A program made the translations under genes and the position numbers. From JAKPAM01 sp047601745 (GTDB lineage Bacteria > Pseudomonadota > Gammaproteobacteria > Burkholderiales > Burkholderiaceae_E): a stretch of DNA of 64,000 nucleotides. Under the pieces are notes generated by a model. It ran no database searches and had not been told where the DNA came from. It saw only the letters and a program-made list of their open reading frames with translations. The stretch covers positions 5,580,001 to 5,644,000 of the forward strand of contig JASGIS010000001.1 in the NCBI GenBank assembly GCA_047601745.1. Reading direction: 5' to 3'. Each line of letters starts with the position of its first letter. Position 1 is the stretch's first letter. This document shows positions 37,626 through 46,358 of this stretch, piece after piece.

Positions 37626-38551
37626 GGCAGCGTCAACCTGGCGATGCCGGTGCCGGGCTGAACCTTCAGGCCCAGCGACTTGCCGTCGAATTCGGCCTTG
37701 ATCTTCTCGGCGTTGCCGAGCGTGACCGATACCGGCGCGGCGATCGGCAGCTCCAGCGTCGTCTTCGCCTTCTGCGTGCCCATCGTCAGTACCTTGTTGT
37801 CGCTGCGCTGGCGGATCTCGATCCACGCATCGGCGTCGAACGACAGCTTGAGCAGCGGTCCGGCCGGCGCGGCCGGCGTCGCGGCCGACGCGGCGGGCGC
37901 GAGGGTCGTCGCCTCGGGCGCCGGTGTGGCCGGCGCGGGCAGCAGCGGCTGCGGGATCGGCACCGCCGCGGAATCGCCGGCGGCCGGTGCCGGCGCCATC
38001 GCCGCGCCGGAAGCCGGCGCCGATGCGCCGCCGCCCAGCGACGGCGTGATCGGCACGGTCTCGACCCGCCCGCCGCCGTCGGAAGCGGTGCCGGACGTCG
38101 ACGACTCGCTCGACCCCTGGCCGCCGAAGAACGACGGGACCTTCGACAGATCGGCATCACGGCCGAAGAACAGCACCAGCGCGATCAGCGCGGCCAGCAC
38201 CACCAGCGCCCAGATCCACCGGCTGCCCGACCCGCCGTTGCCGAAGCCCATCATGCCGCCGGGGCGCAGCGGCTCGTCGAGCGAGGCGGCCGAACGCAGC
38301 TCGGCGGCCTTGGTCGTTCCCGAGATCGATTCGAGCAGCGGCTCGACGTCGACGCCGACGATCTTGCCGTAGTTGCGCACCGTTCCGCGGATGAACGACA
38401 ACCCCGGCAGCGCGGCCCAGTCGCCGGTCTCGATCGCGTGCACCTGCCGCGGATGCAGCTTCAGTTGGCGCTGGATGTCTTCGGTCGACAGTCCACGCGA
38501 TTCGCGCGCCGCGACCAGGGCCTCGGCTGTCGAAATTCTCTCAGTTGTCAT
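37622..38551 (-). CDS. rodZ: RodZ-like cytoskeletal protein
   Basis: RodZ links the MreB cytoskeleton to the envelope in rod-shaped cells. The protein (309 residues from ATG 38551) has an N-terminal HTH (RESRGLSTEDIQRQLKLHPRQ), one membrane helix (about residues 108-128), a Pro/Ala-rich periplasmic linker, and the DUF4115 beta domain (FDADAWIEIRQRSDNKVL). A GTG nine bases upstream is an alternative. It overlaps the pilW end and ispG start, within a rlmN-pilW-rodZ-ispG-hisS unit. Confidence 0.92.
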
Positions 38552-39446
38552 ACTGTCCACTCAGCAACAGCGCTGTCTCTCGGGATTGCGGGAAACGGCG
38601 ACGCAACTGCGCGCCATAGCTGGCCTCGACCTCGCGGTTGCCCGCCTGCCTCTCGATGCGCAAGGCCAGCCACAACACCTGCGGCGACAACTCGTACATC
38701 GACATCAGCCCCTGCTGGTACTGGCGGGCGCGCTCGATGTTACGTCGTTTCAGGTACAGCTCGGCGAGCTGGAACTGCGCCACGGGGTCTCTGGGGTCGG
38801 CCTGCAACGCGCGCAGGAACAAGGACTCGGCGCCCGCCTCGTCGCCCTGCTTGAGCGTGCACAGGCCGGCGTTGCGCAGCGCCAGCGCCGGCGTCCGGTA
38901 CAGCGGGTCGCGCAGCGCGATCGTGAAACGCTCGAGCGCCGGCCCGATCCGGTCGGTCTGGCACAGGTACCAGCCATAGTTGTTGTTCAGGTCCGGATCG
39001 TTCGGCGCGAGCCGCATCGCCTGCGCGAAGCTTTCGTCGGCCTTGTCGCGCTCGCCCAGGTCCATGTAGACGAGCCCTTGCATGCCATAAGCGGCCGCGT
39101 ACGTCGGATCGATCGCCAGCGCCTGCCGCAGCTCGCCCAGCGCCACCGGGAAATTGCGCTGCTGGTAGTAACCGGCGCCCAGCTCGGTGCGGATCCTCGC
39201 CCGGCGGCGCGTTTCGGATTCTTCGACCGAATCCGGCAGCGCGCTGGGACGCGACACCTGCGACAGCCCCTCGCCCGACGCGGACGGCGACGTCGGCTGC
39301 TGGGCGCAACCGGCGAGCAGCCCCGCGGCGACGATCACCAGGCCCGGCAGCGCCGGCAGGCCGCGGCGCGCTTTGGTGCCGACGGCGGCGGCAGCGGCGA
39401 ACAACGAACGGACGGACACACGCGGCGCCGCGAACCGGACGATCAT
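38541..39446 (-). CDS. pilW: Type IV pilus biogenesis/stability lipoprotein PilW (PilF)
   Basis: PilW/PilF is an outer-membrane TPR lipoprotein needed to assemble and stabilise the PilQ secretin. The 301-residue product has lipobox LLAGC (Cys43), a Ser/Pro linker, then about six TPR repeats beginning RIRTELGAGYYQQRNFPVAL. The ATG at 39446 overlaps the rlmN stop (ATGA). It stands in the standard rlmN-pilW-rodZ order and fits with the Pil-Chp cluster at 47.7-56.1 kb. Confidence 0.92.
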   Translation of the reverse strand: MIVRFAAPRVSVRSLFAAAAAVGTKARRGLPALPGLVIVAAGLLAGCAQQPTSPSASGEGLSQVSRPSALPDSVEESETRRRARIRTELGAGYYQQRNFPVALGELRQALAIDPTYAAAYGMQGLVYMDLGERDKADESFAQAMRLAPNDPDLNNNYGWYLCQTDRIGPALERFTIALRDPLYRTPALALRNAGLCTLKQGDEAGAESLFLRALQADPRDPVAQFQLAELYLKRRNIERARQYQQGLMSMYELSPQVLWLALRIERQAGNREVEASYGAQLRRRFPQSRETALLLSGQYDN

Positions 39447-40615
39447 GAACGCACCTCGGCCACCTCGATCACGCGGCGGGCATTGCGCTCGGCCACACGC
39501 GTGCGGTCGAGCACCTCGCCGGCCAACTGTCCGCACGCGGCGTCGATGTCGTCGCCCCTCGTCTTGCGCACCGTCGTCACGATGCCGGCGTCGATCAGGC
39601 GTTGCGCGAACTGCCTGACCCGCGCCGGCCGGGACTTGACGAGCCCGGACGCGGGAAACGGGTTGAACGGGATCAGGTTGAATTTGCACGGCAGCCCGCG
39701 CACGCGCTCGATCAGTTCGATCGCGTGCGCGTCCGCATCGTTGATGCCGTCGAGCATCACGTATTCGAAAGTGATGAAGTCGCGCGGCGCCCGCTCCAGG
39801 TAGCGATGGCAGGCCGCCAGCAGCTCGTCGAGCGGGTACTTGCGGTTGAGCGGCACCAGGCGGTCGCGCAGCGCGTCGTTCGGCGCGTGCAGCGAGACGG
39901 CCAGGGCCACCGGGCAGTCGTCGCGCAGCCGGTCGATCATCGGCACGACACCGGACGTCGACACCGTCACCCGGCGGCGCGACAGGCCGTACGCGTGATC
40001 GTCGAGCATCAGCCGCAGCGCCGACAGCGTCGCCGCGTAGTTCTGCAGCGGCTCGCCCATGCCCATGAAGACTACGTTGCTGACCGGCCGGCCGACGCCC
40101 GCCGCGGCGCCGTCATCGTCGTCGTCGACGCCGCTCGGCGCCGGCCCGGCGAGCCGCGCGGCCGGCGACCCGGCCAGCAGGCGATTGGCGAGCCACAACT
40201 GGCCGACGACCTCGGCCGCGGTCAGGTTGCGGCTGAACCCCTGGTGCCCGGTCGAGCAGAACAGGCAGTTGACCGCGCAGCCGGCCTGCGTCGAGATGCA
40301 CAAGGTGCCGCGCGTCGCCTCGGGGATGAACACGGCTTCGACCGCGTTGCCCTGGCCGACGTCGAACAGCCATTTGCGCGTGCCGTCGGCCGACAGATGA
40401 TCACGCAGGATCGACGGCGGCCTGACTTCGGCCTCGGCTTCGAGCCGCGCCCGCAGCGACTTGGCCAGATCGGTCATCGCGCCGAAGTCGGCCTCGCCCC
40501 GCTGGTGGACCCAGCGCAGCAGTTGCCGGGCACGGAAAGCCTTCTCGCCGCGCGCTTCGCACCAGCGAACCAATCCGTCGGGATCGAGTCCGAGCAGGTT
40601 CGTGCGCTGATCCAT
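39443..40615 (-). CDS. rlmN: Dual-specificity RNA methyltransferase RlmN
   Basis: RlmN is a radical-SAM enzyme that makes m2A2503 in 23S rRNA and m2A37 in some tRNAs. The CxxxCxxC cluster is CAVNCLFC (about residue 113), with the dithiol cysteines C near MGMGEPLQNY region and C-terminal DIDAAC. An insert with a DDDDD run (about residues 145-175) is not in E. coli RlmN (384 residues). The ATG at 40615 starts MDQRTNLLGLD. Confidence 0.95.
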   Translation of the reverse strand: MDQRTNLLGLDPDGLVRWCEARGEKAFRARQLLRWVHQRGEADFGAMTDLAKSLRARLEAEAEVRPPSILRDHLSADGTRKWLFDVGQGNAVEAVFIPEATRGTLCISTQAGCAVNCLFCSTGHQGFSRNLTAAEVVGQLWLANRLLAGSPAARLAGPAPSGVDDDDDGAAAGVGRPVSNVVFMGMGEPLQNYAATLSALRLMLDDHAYGLSRRRVTVSTSGVVPMIDRLRDDCPVALAVSLHAPNDALRDRLVPLNRKYPLDELLAACHRYLERAPRDFITFEYVMLDGINDADAHAIELIERVRGLPCKFNLIPFNPFPASGLVKSRPARVRQFAQRLIDAGIVTTVRKTRGDDIDAACGQLAGEVLDRTRVAERNARRVIEVAEVRS

Positions 40616-40697
40616 CAAGCGAGCCTCCGTGAATGGTACCGACGCCGTCTCCGCTGGCGCACCGACACCAGACGCGAAACGATCGCCGAACCGGGCC

Positions 40698-41132
40698 TCA
40701 GCGCGAATAGATTTCCAGCGCCGGGAAGAAGAACGCGATCTCGACGGCAGCCGTCTCGGACGCGTCCGAACCATGGACCGCGTTGGCGTCGATGCTGTCG
40801 GCGAAGTCGGCGCGGATCGTGCCCGGCGCGGCCTTCTTCGGATCGGTGGCGCCCATCAGATCACGGTTCTTCAGGATCGCGCCCTCGCCCTCGAGCACCT
40901 GGATCATCACCGGGCCCGACACCATGAAATCGACCAGATCCTTGAAGAACGGACGCTCGCGATGCACGCCGTAGAACGCCTCGGCCTCGACGCGTGACAG
41001 GTGCTTCATCCTCGCGGCGACGACCTTCAGGCCCGCCTTCTCGAAACGGGAATAGATTTCACCGATGACGTTCTTCGCGACGGCGTCGGGTTTGATGATG
41101 GACAGTGTTCGTTCGGTCGACTGTGCGGCCAT
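40698..41132 (-). CDS. ndk: Nucleoside-diphosphate kinase
   Basis: Ndk balances nucleoside triphosphates by phosphate transfer through a phospho-histidine, His120 in NAVHGSD. The 144-residue protein starts MAAQSTERTLSIIKPDAV; length and motifs are normal. It is 82 bases upstream of rlmN and shares its direction. The 5' region contains a long divergent spacer to the Bax-inhibitor gene. Confidence 0.97.
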   Translation of the reverse strand: MAAQSTERTLSIIKPDAVAKNVIGEIYSRFEKAGLKVVAARMKHLSRVEAEAFYGVHRERPFFKDLVDFMVSGPVMIQVLEGEGAILKNRDLMGATDPKKAAPGTIRADFADSIDANAVHGSDASETAAVEIAFFFPALEIYSR

Positions 41133-41394
41133 GATGACTGGGCTCCAGCTTAGCGGGTATTCTGTGTTTTTCCGTTGTTTCCCGGCGCCAGGAGGCGAAC
41201 ATGTCGAGACAAAGGACGAGGAAAAACAGTGAGAAAAGAGTGAGTTACGGGTAATTTACAGGATTTCCCTGAATAGGCGAGTTTAACACATCCGTGGCGT
41301 CGGCCCCACACGCTTGCGCCGGATCCAACGCTCGGATCGGGTCGGCGCGTCGGGTTCCTCGGCTGCTCCGCCCGTCCATTCGGGTCAACCTCGG
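41133..41394. other. Divergent spacer upstream of ndk and the Bax-inhibitor gene
   Basis: About 260 bases with AT-richer patches (41225-41300) that probably hold the ndk promoter; no single hexamer pair stands out. No small gene or RNA structure seen. Confidence 0.35.
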
Positions 41395-41423
41395 TTGAAA
41401 AATCCTGACGTCTCCCTTACATT
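41395..41423 (+). promoter_or_regulatory. Sigma-70-like promoter of the Bax-inhibitor-1 gene
   Basis: TTGAAA (41395-41400), a 17-base spacer and TACATT (41418-41423), followed by TTGGAG (41445-41450) eight bases before the ATG at 41459. Confidence 0.6.
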
Positions 41424-41458
41424 GGACGCATCACCCCTCTTTCCTTGGAGATACCTGT

Positions 41459-42166
41459 ATGTCTGTTGAACGTCATGACCTGGCCCCTTCCGGCTACGGC
41501 GCCGGATCGGTCAGTTCGCCGGTGGCACGCAACCGCGTGCTGCGCAACACCTACTGGCTGCTGGCGCTGTCGCTGATTCCGACCGTGATCGGCGCGTGGG
41601 TCGGCGTCACCAGCGGGTTCTCGATGTTCGCCGGCAATCCGCTGATGGGCTTCGTCGTCTTCATGGCGGTGGCCTTCGGGTTCTTCTGGGGGATCGAGAA
41701 GACCAAGAACAGCGGCATGGGCGTCGCGCTGCTGCTCGCGTTCACGTTCTTCATGGGCCTCATGCTGTCGCGGCTGGTCGGCCACGTGCTCGGCTATTCG
41801 AACGGCGCATCGCTGGTGATGACGGCGTTCGGCGGCACGGCCGTGATCTTCGGCGCGATGGCCACGGTCGCCACCGTGTCGAAGCGGGATTTCAGCGGCC
41901 TGGGCAAGTGGCTGTTCGTCGGCATGCTGGTCGTGCTGGTCGCCGCCGTCGCCAACATCTTCCTGCAGATGCCGGCGCTGATGCTGACGATCTCGGTGCT
42001 GGCGATCGCCGTGTTCTCGCTGTTCATGCTGTACGACGTCCAGCGCGTGGTCAACGGCGGCGAAACCAACTACGTGATGGCCACGCTGTCGATCTACCTG
42101 AACATCTACAACGTGTTCAGCAACCTGCTGGCGCTGCTCGGCATCTTCGGCGGCGACCGCGACTGA
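41459..42166 (+). CDS. Bax inhibitor-1/YccA family membrane protein
   Basis: A 235-residue protein with seven transmembrane segments and the family signature MLYDVQRVVNGGETNYVMATLSIYLN region near residues 195-220. Bacterial YccA in E. coli binds and restrains FtsH; other members are calcium-leak channels. Whether it acts on FtsH here is inference, but hflK and hflC, the other FtsH modulators, are nearby. It has its own promoter and a strong SD and stands alone. Confidence 0.9.
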   Translation: MSVERHDLAPSGYGAGSVSSPVARNRVLRNTYWLLALSLIPTVIGAWVGVTSGFSMFAGNPLMGFVVFMAVAFGFFWGIEKTKNSGMGVALLLAFTFFMGLMLSRLVGHVLGYSNGASLVMTAFGGTAVIFGAMATVATVSKRDFSGLGKWLFVGMLVVLVAAVANIFLQMPALMLTISVLAIAVFSLFMLYDVQRVVNGGETNYVMATLSIYLNIYNVFSNLLALLGIFGGDRD

Positions 42167-42181
42167 CGCCGCGCGCGGCAG

Positions 42182-42206
42182 GCCCCGGCCGCCGCCGCGC
42201 CGGGGC
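42182..42206. terminator. Hairpin between convergent Bax-inhibitor and rlmD genes
   Basis: GCCCCGGC (42182-42189) pairs with GCCGGGGC (42199-42206) with a 9-base loop. T-runs are poor (CTGTT on the plus strand), so it may act as a weak bidirectional terminator. Confidence 0.45.
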
Positions 42207-42209
42207 TGT

Positions 42210-43787
42210 TCAGGCCGCCTCAGCCTGCGCGGCCGCGCGGCCGGCCGCCGGCTCGAAGACCGCGATCGACTCGACGTGCGAGGTGTGCGGGAACATGTTG
42301 ATCGCGCCGGCCGCCACCAGCCGATAGCCGCCGGTGTGCACGAGCACGGCCGCATCGCGCGCGAGGGTCGCCGGATTGCACGAGACGTAGACGATGCGCC
42401 GCGGCGCATGCGGATCCGCGGCGATTCCCTTGACCACCTCCAGCGCGCCTTCGCGGGGCGGATCGATCAGCACCCGATCGAACGCCCCGAGTTCGCGCCA
42501 GGCCGCCGGCGTCATGTCGAACAGGTTGGCCGTGCGGAATTCGACGCGATCCTGCAGCCCGTTGACCGACGCGTTGTCGGTCGCGCGTGTCGTCAGCGTC
42601 GCGCTGCCCTCGATGCCGAGCACGCGCCCTTCTCCGCCGACTCGCCGGGCCAGCGGCAGCGTGAAGTTGCCCAGCCCGCAGAACAGATCGGCCACCGTCT
42701 CGCCCGGCTGGCAATCGAGCAGGCGGATGGCCCGGCCGACCAGCGCGCGATTGACGTCATGATTGACCTGCGTGAAATCGGTCGGCCGGAACGGCATCCG
42801 CACGTCGAACTCGGGCAGCGTGTACGCGAGACGGGAAACCGGCGCCGGCGGCGTTGATGCGAAGGGCGTTGATGCGGAGGGCGTTGATGCCACGGGTGTC
42901 GACGGCACGGGTGTCGACGGCCCAGGTGTCGACGGCCCAGGTGTCGACGGCACGGATGTCGACGGCACGGATGTCGACAGCGGGGGTGTCGACGACGCGG
43001 GCGTCGACGGTGCGGAGTCCGCGCGGCCATCGGCCAGCAGGACGATCGTGTCCGGCCCCTTGGGCTGCAGCCAGACTTCGAGATCGTGCAGCCGGGCGAA
43101 CGCGGTCAACGCGCGGCGATCGGCGTCGGACGGCGGCTCGATGACGCGGAACACCAATGCCAGCACGTCGTCGCCGATCGCGACCTCGATCTGCGGCATG
43201 CGGTCGCGTATCGACAATCCGGCGACCAGTTCGCGCATCGGCAGCAGCAAGGCCGAAAGCCGCGGCGGCAGCACATGGCATTCGCGCATGTCGGCCACGT
43301 AGCTGGAGCCGCGCTCGTGGAAGCCGACCAGCACGCCGCCCTTCTTCTCGACGTGGCGCACCGACAGGCGCGCGCGCTGGCGGTAGCCCCAGCTCGGGCC
43401 CGCCAGCGGACGCAGCACGGTCTCCGGACGAAGGCCGCCCGCCAGGTGCACGAACTGGTCCTCGAGCACGCGCTGCTTGATCGACAGTTGTCCGCGCGCC
43501 TCCATGTGCTGCATCGAACAGCCGCCGCAGACGCCGAAATGCGGGCAGCGCGGCACGACCCGCAGCGGACTCTCGCGCAGGACCTCGGCCGTCGCGGCGA
43601 CGTCGAACTTGGGCTTGGAGCGGACGATCGATGCCCGTACGCGCTCGCCCGGCAGCGCGCCGCGCACGAAGACGACCTTGCCGTCGGCGCGCGCCACGCC
43701 GTTCGCGTCGAGATCGAGCGATTCGATGTCGAACAGACGATCGGCCGGCGGCGGCTCGACCGGTCGCCGTGTCGAGGATCGGGCCAT
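42210..43787 (-). CDS. rlmD: 23S rRNA (uracil1939-C5)-methyltransferase RlmD
   Basis: RlmD methylates U1939 of 23S rRNA. The 525-residue protein has an N-terminal TRAM domain (ESLDLDANGVARADGKVVFV), iron-sulfur Cys ligands (CPHFGVCGGC and a later RECHV), a SAM motif DLFCGLGNF, and the catalytic SCNPATLARD. It is about 90 residues longer than E. coli RlmD (433); most of the excess is a Pro-Ser-Thr insert near residues 256-316 made of eleven 15-bp repeats. The ATG at 43787 is one base after the exonuclease stop. Confidence 0.95.
   Translation of the reverse strand: MARSSTRRPVEPPPADRLFDIESLDLDANGVARADGKVVFVRGALPGERVRASIVRSKPKFDVAATAEVLRESPLRVVPRCPHFGVCGGCSMQHMEARGQLSIKQRVLEDQFVHLAGGLRPETVLRPLAGPSWGYRQRARLSVRHVEKKGGVLVGFHERGSSYVADMRECHVLPPRLSALLLPMRELVAGLSIRDRMPQIEVAIGDDVLALVFRVIEPPSDADRRALTAFARLHDLEVWLQPKGPDTIVLLADGRADSAPSTPASSTPPLSTSVPSTSVPSTPGPSTPGPSTPVPSTPVASTPSASTPFASTPPAPVSRLAYTLPEFDVRMPFRPTDFTQVNHDVNRALVGRAIRLLDCQPGETVADLFCGLGNFTLPLARRVGGEGRVLGIEGSATLTTRATDNASVNGLQDRVEFRTANLFDMTPAAWRELGAFDRVLIDPPREGALEVVKGIAADPHAPRRIVYVSCNPATLARDAAVLVHTGGYRLVAAGAINMFPHTSHVESIAVFEPAAGRAAAQAEAA
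42853..43017. repeat. Eleven 15-bp tandem repeats within rlmD
   Basis: Eleven units of the type GTCGACGGCACGGGT (minus strand) encode xxSTP pentapeptides (VPSTP, GPSTP, SASTP). Neighbouring units are identical in pairs, a sign of recent unequal duplication. The insert lies between the TRAM/central domain and the methyltransferase domain. Confidence 0.9.
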
Positions 43788-43788
43788 C

Positions 43789-44595
43789 TCAACCGTCCGA
43801 CGAGGAATCAGCGGCCCAGCCGGCCAGGAACTCGCGCCAGTGCGACCCCGACTGCGCGCCCAGATAGGCGCGCACGGTATCGATCTCGCGCCGGTATTCG
43901 GCCGGCGACCAGAAGCCGCGCAGAAGCTGGAAGCGGCAGTACATCAGGTAGGTGTTGGCGACGTCGGTCTCGCAGTAGTCGCGGATCTCGGCCAGGCGCC
44001 CCTGCCGATAGGCGGGCCAGACCTGCGAGCCGTCCATGCCCATCTTGCCCGGAAAGCCGCACAGCTTGGCCAGCTCGTCCAGCGGCGCGTTGGCGCGCGG
44101 CGTGTAGAGCGCCAGCAGATCCATCAGGTCCAGATGCCGCGTGTGGTACCGGCTGATGTAGTTGTTCCACTTGAAGTCTCGGTCGTCGTCGCCGAGCTCC
44201 CAGTAGCGGGCCGCCTGCACGCCGTTGACCAGCGCGCGGTACGTCAGCACCTGCATGTCGAAGCCGCTGCCGTTCCACGACACCAGTTGCGGCGTGTGCC
44301 GGTCGATCGTCCGGAAGAAATCGCTGATCAGCCGCGCCTCCGGGTCGCCGGCCGCCCCCAGGCAACGAATGCGCACGCCGCTGTCGTCGCGAAACAGGCA
44401 GGCGATGGCGACGATCCGATGCTGGTGCAGCGGCAGGAAGTCGCTGCCGGTCTTCTCGCGGCGGCGAGCGAACACGTGCTCGACCAGCGTGTCGTCGTCC
44501 CAGGCTTCGGCGCCCGGCTCGTCGACGATGCCCAGGCGGCGCAACCCGTCGGCATCGGGCACCGTCTCGATGTCAAAACAGAGGATTGGCGTCAT
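43789..44595 (-). CDS. Predicted 3'-5' exonuclease, PolB-exonuclease-like
   Basis: The 268-residue protein has the DnaQ-like motifs of the DNA_pol_B_exo2 family: ExoI FDIETVPD (D8, E10), ExoII SWNGSGFDMQ with Asp, and ExoIII YCETDVANT. It is predicted to trim DNA or RNA 3' ends; the substrate is unknown. It sits between nlpD and rlmD in the same direction, where rpoS is expected in related bacteria. Confidence 0.88.
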   Translation of the reverse strand: MTPILCFDIETVPDADGLRRLGIVDEPGAEAWDDDTLVEHVFARRREKTGSDFLPLHQHRIVAIACLFRDDSGVRIRCLGAAGDPEARLISDFFRTIDRHTPQLVSWNGSGFDMQVLTYRALVNGVQAARYWELGDDDRDFKWNNYISRYHTRHLDLMDLLALYTPRANAPLDELAKLCGFPGKMGMDGSQVWPAYRQGRLAEIRDYCETDVANTYLMYCRFQLLRGFWSPAEYRREIDTVRAYLGAQSGSHWREFLAGWAADSSSDG

Positions 44596-44655
44596 GCGCG
44601 GCCTGTCGAGGACAAGAGGTCGATGGCGCGCCCGGACATGGCCGGGCGCCTGGCA

Positions 44656-45558
44656 TCAGCGTTTCGGCAGGAACTGCATCGGATCGACCGGCTTGCCCTG
44701 CTTGCGGACCTCGAACAGCAGCCCCGGACGATCGGCGCTGCTGTCGCCGAGCTCGGCGACCTTCTGCCCGCGCTTGACCGTCTGCCCTTCCTTGACGAGC
44801 AGGCTGCGGTTGTGCCCGTAGACCGACACGGTGTCGTCGTCGTGCTTGATGATCAGCAGATTGCCGTAACCGCGCGGACCGTTGCCGCTGAAGATGACGC
44901 GGCCGTCGGCGGCGGCGCTGACCGGATCGCCGATCACGCCGTCGATGACGATGCCCAGGCTGCGCGGATCGGCGAACGGCTGGACGATGCGGCCCCGGGC
45001 CGGCCAGGCGAACGTCATACCGCGCGACGAGGCGGCGGCCGACGCCGCGGGAGCCGGCGTCGCGGCGGCGTCGGCGGTCGCCGCCGTCGGCGGCGGAGTC
45101 GCCGGCGTCGCGGCGCCCGCGCTGCCCGGGACCGGGGCCGGCCGGAATCCGCTGGTCGCGTCGGCCGCCTGCAGCTCGGCGAGCGCCTGATCCGAATACG
45201 GCCGCTTGACCAGCCGCGGCAGGTTGCGGGCGGCCGCACTCGACGCCGCCGGCCCGCCGTCGAGCGGCCGCGATTCGAGCGGCCTGACCTCGATGCCGCT
45301 GCCGGGACTGCGGATCGGCGCCGCGGTGACGGCAGGATCGATGGCCGGCGCGCCGTTGGTGACGATGTCGGGAGCCGGCGGCGCGCTGGGCTCGGGCGGC
45401 GCGACCGGCACCGGCGCTTGCGGGGCCGGCGTCGTCCTGCTGATGATCGGAGCAGGCATCCTGGACGAACCGCAGCCCGCCAGGGCGAGCGCGCACGCCA
45501 GGGCGCCCAGCACCATGGCGACGCGCGCGGTATCTCGTTGATGAGGCGCTGATGACAC
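44656..45558 (-). CDS. nlpD: NlpD-like divisome activator lipoprotein lacking LysM
   Basis: NlpD is an outer-membrane lipoprotein that activates the amidase AmiC during cell separation. This 300-residue form has lipobox LALAGC (about Cys29), a long Pro/Ala linker with LVKRPYSDQALAELQAAD (kept in NlpD of Burkholderia), and a degenerate LytM domain (GYGNLLIIKHDD, YGHNRSLLVKEGQTV). The first metal His and the last HxH are lost (GIVIDG, GLLFEV), as expected for a non-enzymatic activator. No LysM (YxVxxGDTL-like) motif is present. GTG at 45558 follows GGGAG by 6 bases. Order surE-pcm-nlpD supports the name. Confidence 0.85.
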   Translation of the reverse strand: MSSAPHQRDTARVAMVLGALACALALAGCGSSRMPAPIISRTTPAPQAPVPVAPPEPSAPPAPDIVTNGAPAIDPAVTAAPIRSPGSGIEVRPLESRPLDGGPAASSAAARNLPRLVKRPYSDQALAELQAADATSGFRPAPVPGSAGAATPATPPPTAATADAAATPAPAASAAASSRGMTFAWPARGRIVQPFADPRSLGIVIDGVIGDPVSAAADGRVIFSGNGPRGYGNLLIIKHDDDTVSVYGHNRSLLVKEGQTVKRGQKVAELGDSSADRPGLLFEVRKQGKPVDPMQFLPKR

Positions 45559-45599
45559 GTGATCTCCCGGTTCGAAAGCGTCGGCCCGAGCCGACGGGC

Positions 45600-46358
45600 T
45601 CAGCGCGTGCCCGGACGCAACGGCACGAAGCGTACCGCATCGAGGACGGTCAGGTGCCAGTCTTCCTGACCGGCTCGCTCGACCAGATGCAGCGACTGAC
45701 CCTGTCCGGTCGCCGATACGATCGGGGCGATCAGGCGACCGCCGACTTTCATCTGCAGCAGCAGATCGTCGGGAATCGACTCGCCGGCCGCGGCCAGCAC
45801 GATCGCATCGAACGGCGCCGCCTGCTCGACCCCCAGGCGGCCGTCGCCGAACACCAGCCGCAGGTTCGATTGCCGCAGCGGGCGCAGGTTGGCGCGCGAC
45901 AGTTCGTGCAGCGCTTTCAGGCGCTCGACCGACACGACCTCGCCGAACAGATGCGCGAGCACCGCCGCCTGGTAACCGCAGCCGGTGCCGATCTCGAGCG
46001 CCTTGGCCTGGCGCCGCTGGCCTTCGTCCAGATGCGCGGCCACCAGCTCGAGCATCCGCGCGACGGTGCTGGGTTTGGAAATCGTCTGGCCATGGCCGAT
46101 CGGCAGCGCCACGTCCTCATAAGCGCGGCTGGCCAGCGCGACGTCGACGAACGCGTGCCGCGGAACGATCGAGATCGCGCTGAGCACGCCCAGGTCGCGA
46201 ACACCGGCGCCGCGCAGCGAGTCGATCATCCGCTGGCGCGCGCGGTCGGACGCGATGCCGATGCCGGTGGCGAGCGGCAGCACGACCCCCTTCGAGGTGG
46301 AACGCGCGGGAGACTTGGCGATCTCGGGCAGGAAACCCGAGCGAGGTCGAGGCAACAT
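45600..46358 (-). CDS. pcm: Protein-L-isoaspartate O-methyltransferase
   Basis: Pcm methylates isoaspartyl residues to repair aged proteins. SAM motif I ALEIGTGCGYQAAVLA (about residue 118), DDAIVLAAA and VRFVPLRP are present. The 252-residue protein has about 40 extra N-terminal residues (Pro/Arg-rich) compared with E. coli Pcm (208). The ATG at 46358 directly abuts the surE stop (no gap). Confidence 0.93.
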   Translation of the reverse strand: MLPRPRSGFLPEIAKSPARSTSKGVVLPLATGIGIASDRARQRMIDSLRGAGVRDLGVLSAISIVPRHAFVDVALASRAYEDVALPIGHGQTISKPSTVARMLELVAAHLDEGQRRQAKALEIGTGCGYQAAVLAHLFGEVVSVERLKALHELSRANLRPLRQSNLRLVFGDGRLGVEQAAPFDAIVLAAAGESIPDDLLLQMKVGGRLIAPIVSATGQGQSLHLVERAGQEDWHLTVLDAVRFVPLRPGTR

